The notes under the pieces: model-generated
Told to the model about the DNA's origin: nothing
The model's input: only the letters and a program-made list of their open reading frames with translations
Database searches by the model: none
Part shown: one piece after another, positions 42,167-49,967 of the stretch
How positions within the stretch are numbered: position 1 is the stretch's first letter
How the letters are laid out: every line of letters begins with the position of its first letter
Assembly: GCA_036323355.1 (NCBI GenBank)
Contig: AP028876.1
Span: forward strand, 3,348,001-3,412,000
From: Gottschalkiaceae bacterium SANA
Lineage (GTDB): Bacteria; Bacillota; Clostridia; Tissierellales; GPF-1
Length of the DNA: 64,000 nt
Direction: 5' to 3'
Translations under genes and position numbers: made by a program

Positions 42167-42655
42167 TTGAATATCAGTTTATATGTGATTACCCTCCTGC
42201 TTTTGGGGGCTTCCACATGGCGAGACAAAATGAAAACCAAAAAAGCCTGTAAAAAAGCATGGAAAGCCTTTGAAAATATTATGCCTCAATTTTTAGGCGT
42301 TATTGTTTTGGTCGGCATGATGATGGCGGTCTTCGATGCCGCCTTTATTTCCAGATTGATCGGCGATCAGTCCGGTCCCCTTGGTCTTGTTCTTTCCGCC
42401 CTTGTGGGTTCTATCACGCTCATCCCGGGATTTGTCGCATTTCCTACGGCTGCCATCCTTTTATCCAATGGGGCAGGCCATATGCAAATTGCAGCCTTTG
42501 TCTCCACCCTAATGATGGTCGGCGTGGTCACCCTGCCGGTTGAGATTCAGTACTTCGGTAAAAAAATAGCCTGGAGCAGAAATATCCTGGCCTTTCTTTT
42601 CTCATTTATTGTGGCCGTACTTGTTGGAAAGGTGGCTGGTGGAATATGGCTATAG
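42167..42655 (+). CDS. Permease of the ArsP/YraQ type, N-terminal-half-like subunit
   Basis: The 162-residue membrane protein has four or five helices. It shows the family-like segment MPQFLGVIVLVGMMMAVFD and LIGDQSGPLG---ALVGSITLIPGFVAFPTAAIL, which resembles one half of PF03773-type permeases (ArsP_1/YraQ). It starts at TTG, 9 bases after AAGGATG; this is the only plausible start ahead of the first helix. It overlaps the next gene by 10 bases. The cargo is unknown; organoarsenical or metal export is possible. Confidence 0.7.
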   Translation: MNISLYVITLLLLGASTWRDKMKTKKACKKAWKAFENIMPQFLGVIVLVGMMMAVFDAAFISRLIGDQSGPLGLVLSALVGSITLIPGFVAFPTAAILLSNGAGHMQIAAFVSTLMMVGVVTLPVEIQYFGKKIAWSRNILAFLFSFIVAVLVGKVAGGIWL

Positions 42656-43176
42656 TTAAACGATATCATTTTTTTCTCATCACATGCATGGCCTTTGTTC
42701 TTCTCTGGATCATCAATCAAGAACTGGGCATGAAAGCCCTGCAGGTTACTGGTTATTCCCTAAAAGAAATGATCCTCGTCATTCCACCCATTTTTGTTCT
42801 TTTGGGTTTGCTGGATGTTTGGGTTCCTCGAGAAACAATGATCAAATATATGGGTGATCATTCCGGTGTAAGGGGTGTTGTTCTAGCCTTCCTTATTGGG
42901 TCCGCAGCAGCGGGACCTCTATACGGCGCCTTTCCCGTCGCAGCGGTTTTTATGAAAAAGGGTGTAAAATTCAGCAATGTGCTGATCTTTATCGGCGCAT
43001 GGTCAACCACCAAGATTCCTATGTTTCTCTTTGAGTTGTCTGCCTTGGGTGCACGTTTCGCACTTACTCGATTACTCGTTGATATTCCCGGCATTCTACT
43101 CATGTCGATAATTTTATCCAAACAGCTCTCAAAAAAGGACATTCAAGTTTTATATAACAAAGCAGAAAACCTGTAG
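42646..43176 (+). CDS. Permease of the ArsP/YraQ type, C-terminal-half-like subunit
   Basis: The 176-residue protein repeats the fold of its upstream neighbour. VPRETMIKYMGDHSGVRGVVLAFLIGSAAAGPLYGAFPVA corresponds to LIGDQSGPLG---LIPGFVAFPTA in the first protein. Together the two would make one complete permease, which is often encoded as a single chain of about 300 residues. It ends the two-gene operon. Confidence 0.7.
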   Translation: MAIVKRYHFFLITCMAFVLLWIINQELGMKALQVTGYSLKEMILVIPPIFVLLGLLDVWVPRETMIKYMGDHSGVRGVVLAFLIGSAAAGPLYGAFPVAAVFMKKGVKFSNVLIFIGAWSTTKIPMFLFELSALGARFALTRLLVDIPGILLMSIILSKQLSKKDIQVLYNKAENL

Positions 43177-43235
43177 AAAAGTTGCCAAATCTAGGATTTC
43201 CTGTAGAATAAAAGAAAGAAGAAAGGAGATCCGCC

Positions 43236-43643
43236 ATGTTCACTGCGTGCACTGCCATTATTGTTTTGAAAGGAAATTTGGTGCTCTTGGGCTATCGTTC
43301 TGATGGACAAGGGTGGTCTTTTGCTGGAGGAAAACAAGAGCCCGAAGAAGACTTGGAAGCCTGTGCGAAACGGGAACTGCATGAAGAATTCGGTCTCCTA
43401 GCAAGCCGATTGGAACCCTTAGGTCGAATTCATTCTTCAAGCCTTGTCCACGGCGTTCTTTTAACTGTCCACCCCATGGTTTACCTTTGCCGCGAATACA
43501 CCGGCACGATCAAAATGCGTATTGAGGAAATGCTGGATTTTCAATGGGTCTCACTGGATCAGGCTGATCAGATCCCGGATCTCTATCCCCCAACCCAAGA
43601 AGCCTTGCACACCTATACCGAACTTATACAAAAAAGATGTTGA
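43236..43643 (+). CDS. Nudix hydrolase
   Basis: The 135-residue protein has a complete Nudix box starting at GGKQEPEEDLEAC and ending in RELHEEFG (G-x5-E-x7-REUxEExG), about residues 31-54, so it should bind Mg2+ and cleave a nucleoside diphosphate-X substrate. AAAGGAG precedes the ATG. The substrate is unknown; an ADP-ribose or 8-oxo-dGTP type activity is possible. It stands alone with a terminator overlapping its stop. Confidence 0.9.
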   Translation: MFTACTAIIVLKGNLVLLGYRSDGQGWSFAGGKQEPEEDLEACAKRELHEEFGLLASRLEPLGRIHSSSLVHGVLLTVHPMVYLCREYTGTIKMRIEEMLDFQWVSLDQADQIPDLYPPTQEALHTYTELIQKRC

Positions 43644-43667
43644 TCAATTTTTGATCAACATCTTTTT
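43631..43667. terminator. Bidirectional terminator between nudix and ACT genes
   Basis: AAAAAGATGTTGATCAA (43631-43647) pairs perfectly with TTGATCAACATCTTTTT (43651-43667), giving T-runs on both strands. The stop codon of the Nudix gene lies inside the left arm. Confidence 0.92.
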
Positions 43668-43708
43668 AACGCCATTCATTTTCCTTATGTTTTATCGCTT
43701 GCTTGTAC

Positions 43709-44149
43709 TTAATAGCCCAAAGCAATCAATTCAAGTCTTGTAATTCCTTCTACTTCCTTCAATTCATCAATAAAATCCGCCAATTCTCCTCGAAGATTGG
43801 TCATATCGAAGGTAATACTGACATTGGCAAATTCATTGATCGGAATATCCTGATGAATCGTCAAGACATTTCCCCCTTGTCGCGCAATGGAGTCTAGAAC
43901 ATAGGACAACAAGCCCACTTGATGCATCAACAAAAATGTAATAGTTACCTTTTTCCCGCGCTTAGCTTCCGACAAACGATACACATGCTCATGATATTTA
44001 TAGTAGGTACTCCGACTGATTCCCACCTGCTTGACCGCATCACTGATGCCACGCGCCTTTCCGGTTCGAATCATTTCATCCGCCTCTACCACCTTAACAT
44101 AAATTTCCGGTAAAATTTCCTTGCTGATAACCAAATAACGATTCGGCAT
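43709..44149 (-). CDS. ACT-domain protein of the UPF0735/PheB family
   Basis: The 146-residue protein has an N-terminal helix-turn-helix-like part (AVKQVGISRSTYYKYHEHVYRL) and a C-terminal ACT domain (TITFLLMHQVGLLSYVLDSIARQGGNVLTI). This is the PheB/UPF0735 family, thought to link amino acid sensing to regulation. No aromatic pathway gene is adjacent. It is 11 bases downstream of the 44161 gene and likely in one operon. Confidence 0.9.
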   Translation of the reverse strand: MPNRYLVISKEILPEIYVKVVEADEMIRTGKARGISDAVKQVGISRSTYYKYHEHVYRLSEAKRGKKVTITFLLMHQVGLLSYVLDSIARQGGNVLTIHQDIPINEFANVSITFDMTNLRGELADFIDELKEVEGITRLELIALGY

Positions 44150-44160
44150 CCCGCTCCTCC

Positions 44161-45720
44161 TTATTGTCTTTCCTCATAATCAATAATCAGCAAGCCCTTC
44201 CATTCATAAGGACGCACTTGCGTTGGCTTATCAAAGGTAAATACCAAGGTTCCTGATTTTTCATCCACCTCAATATTTTTGATGATTGCACTAAATCGCG
44301 TGTAATCCGCAATTTCCATCTTATCTAGCTCACTGTCCACTTTCACCGTCATCTTTTGATTGTCCTCCGACAACCACAATTGGAAGGAAGGAGCATCCAC
44401 ACCTTGATCCACCTTTGCTTCTGCAGAGGTAAACACCATTTTTTCAAATCCTTCTCGCTGAATGCCAAATTTCAATGTTAACATGGAATAGGAACTTCCG
44501 TCCTCTGATTCATAGCTAAATCCACCAGACTGGATAAATCCATTCTCCGTTTCCTTTTCGACTTGAGGCGTCTCAGACAAGTCCACCTCAGGTTCCTCGA
44601 CCACCGGCTCTTCGACAATTACCTCACCAACAGGCAGATCTGAATGATCTTCGACAGTTTGAATCGGCATTTGTCCCTCTGCAATCCGCGCATTAGACAA
44701 TTGAAGCAAATAATCTTCGGCGTCAAAAACCCATTGCCCGTCTTGATATCGCCAGAGGGTTTCAGCTAAAGCCTTCTTCAACACCGGATCTACGCTATTC
44801 ATTTGAATTTTTACAAGCGCTCGAATCGGCTGACTGTCCACCTCTTCGATGGATAGCTCCGAAATCCCAATATACTGCAATTCCTGCACCAACTCAAAAC
44901 TGGTCTTTAAATCAATCAAGGCATTAATTGCATCCCGATTCAACTCATAATTTTGTGGATCATCCATAGTTGTCATAGAGAAAAAACTTGTCATGCTTTC
45001 TGCTTCAATGACCTTGGCTGTGGAAAAGAATAGTTCGATTCGAGTCCGCAAGAGCGCTTCCGGCTCTTGAATATCCACGGCCTCCGAACGATCAAATTTC
45101 GGTAAGATATCCGCAATATTCCCCCGGAAAAACCACATGCTTATACCACACAAAACAATGGCAAAAATTAATATCCATTTTCCCATTGATCGCTTGGGCT
45201 GCTGTCGGCGACGACGATGATAATGCACCTCACCATTGTTTTTTTTCACGCCTAAGACGGCCTGTTCGTGGATCCATTCCCGTCGATCCTGGGGCAATCC
45301 TGATTTAATCTGCTTTAACTCCTCTAATTGTTCCTGTAAAGAATCTTCCAATGGGGTTCGCACCGGGAGAGACTCATTCTGACTTTCCTCTTCTTCAAAA
45401 TTCGGTATGGATTCACGTATAGATTCCTTCGGAGAATCTTGCAAAGCATTCAGAATAACTTCCGGCTGCAGTTCGCGTACGCGTTCCACCTCCATCTCCA
45501 ATTCCTCCAGATTTTCTTCCTCAATTACAGGATCCGTTCTGGTTTCCTTCGGCTGATCTTCAACCGGCTCATCCCCTTCAAGTTCCATATCCTCAGCTTC
45601 CAATTCCGCATGAAGCACCGCCTCGAATTCTCGAAGCGCCTCTTCATCAATATCCAGTTGTTTTTCCCCTTTATCCTTGCTTCGATCCCAAAAATGAAAC
45701 CTTGATTTTTTTTCTGTCAT
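44161..45720 (-). CDS. Acidic single-pass membrane protein of unknown function
   Basis: The 519-residue product has a very acidic cytoplasmic region of about 180 residues with coiled-coil potential, a basic patch (RRRRQQPKRS), one transmembrane helix (about 181-199), and a large outer region. The outer part has a helical middle and a beta-rich C-terminal domain of about 130 residues after an acidic linker. A type II topology is likely. I do not recognise a family. Proteins with this shape often act at the cell envelope or during division. Confidence 0.7.
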   Translation of the reverse strand: MTEKKSRFHFWDRSKDKGEKQLDIDEEALREFEAVLHAELEAEDMELEGDEPVEDQPKETRTDPVIEEENLEELEMEVERVRELQPEVILNALQDSPKESIRESIPNFEEEESQNESLPVRTPLEDSLQEQLEELKQIKSGLPQDRREWIHEQAVLGVKKNNGEVHYHRRRRQQPKRSMGKWILIFAIVLCGISMWFFRGNIADILPKFDRSEAVDIQEPEALLRTRIELFFSTAKVIEAESMTSFFSMTTMDDPQNYELNRDAINALIDLKTSFELVQELQYIGISELSIEEVDSQPIRALVKIQMNSVDPVLKKALAETLWRYQDGQWVFDAEDYLLQLSNARIAEGQMPIQTVEDHSDLPVGEVIVEEPVVEEPEVDLSETPQVEKETENGFIQSGGFSYESEDGSSYSMLTLKFGIQREGFEKMVFTSAEAKVDQGVDAPSFQLWLSEDNQKMTVKVDSELDKMEIADYTRFSAIIKNIEVDEKSGTLVFTFDKPTQVRPYEWKGLLIIDYEERQ

Positions 45721-45911
45721 CTTTCCACCTCCGAGATGGATTTATTCTATTTTAGTTTACCACATTCTCCTTTTCCCTACACTATGAAAGAATAACTTTT
45801 CACACATTTATTGAAAATTTAACCAACTCTTTCTCTCCTAAACAATCGATTATTCAGACAATTTATGATATAATAAAACGGATGAAAAAACCGGACAAAA
45901 GGGGGCTAATC

Positions 45912-46724
45912 GTGTACTATCTCTTTTATGACAAGGAATCGAATCGATTGAAAAATTACTATAAACTTTTGGGAATTCCCCGTAATTCCAATGAATCAAT
46001 CATCCACAAACGATTTGCCGCTCTTCATGAAGAAGGCAAGACAAATGAGTTGATTGAAGAAGCCTATGCTGTTCTTTCCGCTCCAGAAGACCGAGATCGA
46101 TACAACCGAGTTTATGATCGATACAATTGGAATTATGGCATACAAAAAAATACCCTCTATGAAAATGCAAAGCCCAAGAATCAAAATCGATCCATCTTTA
46201 TCATACTTCTATTTGTTTTAATCGGCTTTTTAGCCATCGCTTTCTTCTTTCTCCGTACGCCAGATGTAGAAACACCGCCTGCAACCATGGAAGAAGCTGC
46301 TGAACCACAGATTGAGCTCGTGGACAAATCTGAGACCAGTGTCTCTGATAAACGCGATCAAGCTGAGCCCTTGGATCAAATAGAATCCGATGCAGAGACA
46401 TCGACAGAAAACAGCGAGATGGATTCATCTCCCTCAGGCGATTCCGCCGAATCCCCCTTAGCCTTATCTATTTCCGATGAACTTCTGACAAAATACCCAA
46501 CAATGGAAACATATAATGACATCAACAATACCTATCCACAGGCGCAAGTGACAGCTGGTGTCAACTTTCGAGATGCGCCCGCCATGAGTTCAAGAATTCT
46601 CTCATCTGTTGACACAGATGAAACCTTCCGTGTACTGGGCAAGGTCGATGGATGGTCCTATATCTATCGAGAAAGCGAGGGCTACGGTTGGATCGGTGGA
46701 AAATATATTCGCTTTACTCAATAA
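45912..46724 (+). CDS. Degenerate J-domain membrane protein with SH3b domain
   Basis: The 270-residue protein begins with a J-domain-like helix bundle (NYYKLLGIPRNSN ... EEAYAVLSAPEDRDRYNRVYD), then one transmembrane helix (about 93-112), an acidic Ser/Glu-rich linker and a C-terminal bacterial SH3 domain (VNFRDAPAMSSRILSSV ... GYGWIGGKYI). The HPD tripeptide needed to stimulate DnaK is absent. The GTG at 45912 is preceded by AAAGGGGG; the ATG at 45882 is only eight bases past a TATAAT box and has no site, so GTG was preferred. Confidence 0.8.
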   Translation: MYYLFYDKESNRLKNYYKLLGIPRNSNESIIHKRFAALHEEGKTNELIEEAYAVLSAPEDRDRYNRVYDRYNWNYGIQKNTLYENAKPKNQNRSIFIILLFVLIGFLAIAFFFLRTPDVETPPATMEEAAEPQIELVDKSETSVSDKRDQAEPLDQIESDAETSTENSEMDSSPSGDSAESPLALSISDELLTKYPTMETYNDINNTYPQAQVTAGVNFRDAPAMSSRILSSVDTDETFRVLGKVDGWSYIYRESEGYGWIGGKYIRFTQ

Positions 46725-46748
46725 CCCGGATTGCTCCGGGCTTTTTTT
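46725..46748 (+). terminator. Terminator after the J/SH3b gene
   Basis: CCCGGA-TTGC-TCCGGG and a T7 run, immediately after the stop codon. Confidence 0.85.
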
Positions 46749-46760
46749 AGGAGGAGAATC

Positions 46761-47342
46761 ATGAAAATTGGATTATTTGTTCATAGCGTATCTGGAAACA
46801 CCTATCTGCTGGCACGCATGCTAGAGACCGCCTTTCAAAATCTAGGACAAGAGGCAACCCTCTATCGGGTTTCCGATCCAGACGGACAGACCCTAGTCGA
46901 TGAATTTAATTTAGATGCAGACCTTTACCGCGAGTATCTTCGGCTTCCGGAAGCAAGGGCCCATGATCTGATGCCTTGCGACCACCTGGTCTTCGCTTCT
47001 CCCACCTATTTTGGCAATGTCTCTGCGGAGATGAAGACGCTCTTCGATGCCTCAGCCATTTTTTGGACAGAAGCCATGCTTGCAGGCAAAACCTGCTCGG
47101 CCCTTTCCACTGCCGGAACCCCCGAAGGGGGCGCTGATCAAGCACTAAAAGCCATCCATACCTTTGCGCAACATATGGGAATCATATCCATTCCGCTTCC
47201 CTGCAACCTAGTTCCCGGCATGGATATTCCCGCCTACGGATTGAAACACTACACGGGTGCTGACGGCAGCATTCGGCCCGGCAAGGCACAAGCCATTCAA
47301 GCAAAAGCGATGGCAAAATGGATTGTTAAACAATCTCGATAA
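46761..47342 (+). CDS. Flavodoxin-like NAD(P)H:quinone oxidoreductase / FMN reductase
   Basis: The 193-residue protein has a flavodoxin fold: the FMN phosphate loop HSVSGNTYLLA (residues 7-17), ASPTYFGNVSAEMKTLFDAS typical of WrbA-like proteins, and STAGTPEGGADQA. It likely reduces quinones or other acceptors with two electrons. AGGAGGAG precedes the ATG at 46761; an in-frame start at 46731 lies within the upstream terminator and was rejected. Confidence 0.87.
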   Translation: MKIGLFVHSVSGNTYLLARMLETAFQNLGQEATLYRVSDPDGQTLVDEFNLDADLYREYLRLPEARAHDLMPCDHLVFASPTYFGNVSAEMKTLFDASAIFWTEAMLAGKTCSALSTAGTPEGGADQALKAIHTFAQHMGIISIPLPCNLVPGMDIPAYGLKHYTGADGSIRPGKAQAIQAKAMAKWIVKQSR

Positions 47343-47354
47343 GAATGAAATCAC

Positions 47355-47382
47355 AAAAAGCAGAGCCTAGGCTCTGCTTTTT
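47355..47382. terminator. Bidirectional terminator
   Basis: AAAAAGCAGAGCC-TA-GGCTCTGCTTTTT perfect hairpin between the flavodoxin gene and the convergent DMT transporter. Confidence 0.92.
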
Positions 47383-47410
47383 CTATATCTGTTTTTTGCG
47401 TACGCAAGGC

Positions 47411-48235
47411 TTATCGATTCATCAAATAGATGGCAAGCAGAGACAAAGCTGCTGCCTGCCACTGCATGCGAGTCAATCGTTCCCGATAAAAGCCCACGCT
47501 TCCCAAATAGATCAGCAGCATGCTTCCCACCCCAAATGACGGGAAAACCACCGCAGCCGATAAAGATGCCAAGGCCTGAATCAAAAAGAAGGATGAAAAT
47601 ATATTGGTAACCCCAATCCCAAGGCCCCATGCCCAAATAACAGCTTCCGGTCTTTTTTGGGCAAGACTCTTGACCAAACTGAAAAGAAGCGCAGTTCCAA
47701 AAACAGTAGCCAGCCAAAGGGGACGCAAGGAAAGGGAATACGCAGCTTCAAATCCCTTGTTCATAAACTCCGCCATGCCATTGAGAACAAGCAGCATCAA
47801 GAGGGGAACCACCCATTCAAATTTTCCTTTTTCCGTTCGATTGGCAATGCCAATGGCTAAGATTGCCAAAGCGATTCCCACACTCTGAAGAGTGGTCGGC
47901 CATTCTCGAAATATCGCCAGGGATAAAACCACTGGCAACAAGATGCCCAACTTCCCATAAAAGCCCGTCAAAGAGGCCCCATAGTCTCGCACATTCTTCT
48001 GATACAACAAGAAGGATTCAAAAAACAAAAATCCTGTGAATCCCGCCATGGCAAAAAAAGAAAACGATGGCCATTGTTGGGGCGGCGACTGAATGACCAT
48101 CCAGATGCCAACCCCCGTTGCAACAACATAGTTGGCCGAGGTTACCCAAAATCGATTCAAATTTCGTTTTTCTGTTTCCTTAAAGAAAAAAGCTAGCGAT
48201 GCACTACAGACCATCGCAATCATCAATGCGCCCAT
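47411..48235 (-). CDS. EamA/DMT-superfamily transporter
   Basis: The 274-residue protein has about ten transmembrane helices arranged as two five-helix EamA-like repeats, with the C-terminal SVGFYRERLTRMQWQAAALSLLAIYLM matching the typical end of such carriers. It exports or imports a small metabolite that cannot be named. It overlaps the upstream 48223 gene by 13 bases and is probably co-transcribed with it. Confidence 0.85.
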   Translation of the reverse strand: MGALMIAMVCSASLAFFFKETEKRNLNRFWVTSANYVVATGVGIWMVIQSPPQQWPSFSFFAMAGFTGFLFFESFLLYQKNVRDYGASLTGFYGKLGILLPVVLSLAIFREWPTTLQSVGIALAILAIGIANRTEKGKFEWVVPLLMLLVLNGMAEFMNKGFEAAYSLSLRPLWLATVFGTALLFSLVKSLAQKRPEAVIWAWGLGIGVTNIFSSFFLIQALASLSAAVVFPSFGVGSMLLIYLGSVGFYRERLTRMQWQAAALSLLAIYLMNR

Positions 48236-49092
48236 ACATTCCTCCCATAGATCTTCACATGCTGTAAAAATTGCCTGTCAGTTTCCTCAATTAAAGCTTC
48301 ATCCTTTGCAAACACATAGAGAAACACACTTGATTCCCATTCTGGAAAGTGTTTTACATAGATCCTACCCTTCAAAATTAAGGGAGGAAAGTCCTCTTCC
48401 ACATGCTTTGGCGGAGGACCGTATTGCAAATCATTTTGATTCCAGCCTTTTTTTGCGTGAATTACGGATCTCGTCTCGATCCTTGTATCCAATCGGATCC
48501 ACCCAGCAAGTGGATGATCCTCTGCGAGTGAATGGTCACCCATTAGAGAAAATGCCCCCCCGACTTTCGATTCCTCAATGGAAGTAATCTTTGTTTTTGC
48601 CAATTCTTTGGGACAACCCAGCCCCCGCAATACCAGAACCTCTAAATCATAGAGTGGAATCATGGACAGCTCACTTGGGTCAAGCTCACCCCTTGCTGTA
48701 AATCCAAAGGGGATTTCATCGCCCTCCCGGGTCACCGCATAAGCACCGTAATAGGCCATTTCATAGGCCGAAGTGGCGTCATAAAGACGAGATCGCCCTT
48801 CTGAGAAACTTCCAAAATTATAAAGAATCGTCGCTGAAATCGGATGCTCTGCCGATTCAAAGGCCGTGGTATGAAAAATTTTCATGCTCGGGCTCCAATC
48901 CTCTTGGAACGTAGCGTTCCCGCCGGGCATGACCAGTTGAAAACCCTTGTTGCGCATGACACTATCTCGATAAGCCAGGAAACTTGCTGGCCTCATAATG
49001 ATTTCACTTCGAAAACCTGGCACAAAAAAGAAGCCAAGCAAAAACAAGCTGACCACAATCAGCATTTTTTTTCTTCGCTTCTTCGTATTCAT
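48223..49092 (-). CDS. Exported/anchored protein of unknown function
   Basis: The 289-residue product has a basic start (MNTKKRRKKM) and one hydrophobic segment (about 9-24, signal anchor), followed by a soluble domain outside the membrane. No motif was recognised. GGGGGAAGG precedes the ATG at 49092; the frame is open further upstream to 49155, inside pgmB, without a site. It lies between the DMT transporter and pgmB. Confidence 0.7.
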   Translation of the reverse strand: MNTKKRRKKMLIVVSLFLLGFFFVPGFRSEIIMRPASFLAYRDSVMRNKGFQLVMPGGNATFQEDWSPSMKIFHTTAFESAEHPISATILYNFGSFSEGRSRLYDATSAYEMAYYGAYAVTREGDEIPFGFTARGELDPSELSMIPLYDLEVLVLRGLGCPKELAKTKITSIEESKVGGAFSLMGDHSLAEDHPLAGWIRLDTRIETRSVIHAKKGWNQNDLQYGPPPKHVEEDFPPLILKGRIYVKHFPEWESSVFLYVFAKDEALIEETDRQFLQHVKIYGRNVWAH

Positions 49093-49117
49093 GATCCTTC
49101 CCCCTCGATGATTGACT

Positions 49118-49774
49118 CTATCTACCATCATAAAGGATTTCGTCATTAATTTCATCCAGAGATCCTAAAATCCAATCCGCAAGAAGCAAGTTTTCTTGAT
49201 TTCCGATGCCAACAACATGCATATTTGCTCGTTTGGCAGCTTCAACACCGGCAGGCGCGTCCTCAAAAACAAGACAGTCTGCTGGATTCACTCCGACACT
49301 TTTAGCTGCTAAAAGAAAAACTTCCGGATCCGGTTTTGCTCGACTTACCTTGGTACCGTCAATGCGAGCGTCGAAATAGTCTCCAATTTCCAGTCGATTC
49401 AAAATTCGTTCCGCATTCTTGCTAGCCGATCCTAAAGCGATTTTCACCCCGTCTGCTCTTAATTGACGCAAAAGACCTTCTGCGCCCGGGAGCAATTCCT
49501 CGCGGGTCAACTGGTCGATCATCTCCACATACCATGCATTTTTCTCTTCCGCCAGTATTAGCTTTTCAGTCTCTGGGAGCCTTCTTTTTCCCAAGGAAAG
49601 CAGAATGTCCAAAGAGGCCATCCGACTAACCCCTTTCAACCGCTCATTATCCTCCAGTGTAAAAGAAATCCCTAACTCCTCTGCAAGGCGTTTCCATGCC
49701 AAATAATGGTATTTTGCTGTATCTACAATCACGCCATCCAGGTCAAAAATGACCGCTTTCCAACGATTACCCAT
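49118..49774 (-). CDS. pgmB: Beta-phosphoglucomutase
   Basis: The 218-residue HAD enzyme has the nucleophile motif FDLDGVIVDT (Asp11, Asp13), LKGVSRMASL in the cap region, LGSASKNA, and the acidic KPDPEVF ... EDAPAGVEAA motifs. It converts beta-glucose-1-phosphate to glucose-6-phosphate. The product of the divergent GH65 phosphorylase is exactly beta-G1P, so the two work in sequence. GGAGG precedes the ATG. A LacI-type operator lies in the shared intergenic space. Confidence 0.95.
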   Translation of the reverse strand: MGNRWKAVIFDLDGVIVDTAKYHYLAWKRLAEELGISFTLEDNERLKGVSRMASLDILLSLGKRRLPETEKLILAEEKNAWYVEMIDQLTREELLPGAEGLLRQLRADGVKIALGSASKNAERILNRLEIGDYFDARIDGTKVSRAKPDPEVFLLAAKSVGVNPADCLVFEDAPAGVEAAKRANMHVVGIGNQENLLLADWILGSLDEINDEILYDGR

Positions 49775-49800
49775 CTAATCCTCCTTTTTTAAAAAAATAT

Positions 49801-49851
49801 TTGTACCTCAGGCAAACCTTTGCTATAATTAAGTTATGCAATCGGTTGCAT
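49801..49851 (+). promoter_or_regulatory. GH65 promoter with LacI/MalR-type operator
   Basis: TTGTAC (49801-49806), 17 bases, TATAAT (49824-49829) form the promoter. Seven bases downstream is the palindrome ATGCAATCGGTTGCAT (49836-49851), a LacI-family operator with the central CG. The same word recurs at malE, the amylase gene and lacI. From the operator to the GH65 start (49852-49967) no other signal was recognised. Confidence 0.85.
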
Positions 49852-49967
49852 TATTAGTTTATCATATTTGCATCAGGATTGAAACGACATCTTTGACCTT
49901 AAATTCTAACAGATAAAAACCCGAATAAATTTTATGCATTCACAAATACTAGGAAGGTTGTGACCCT

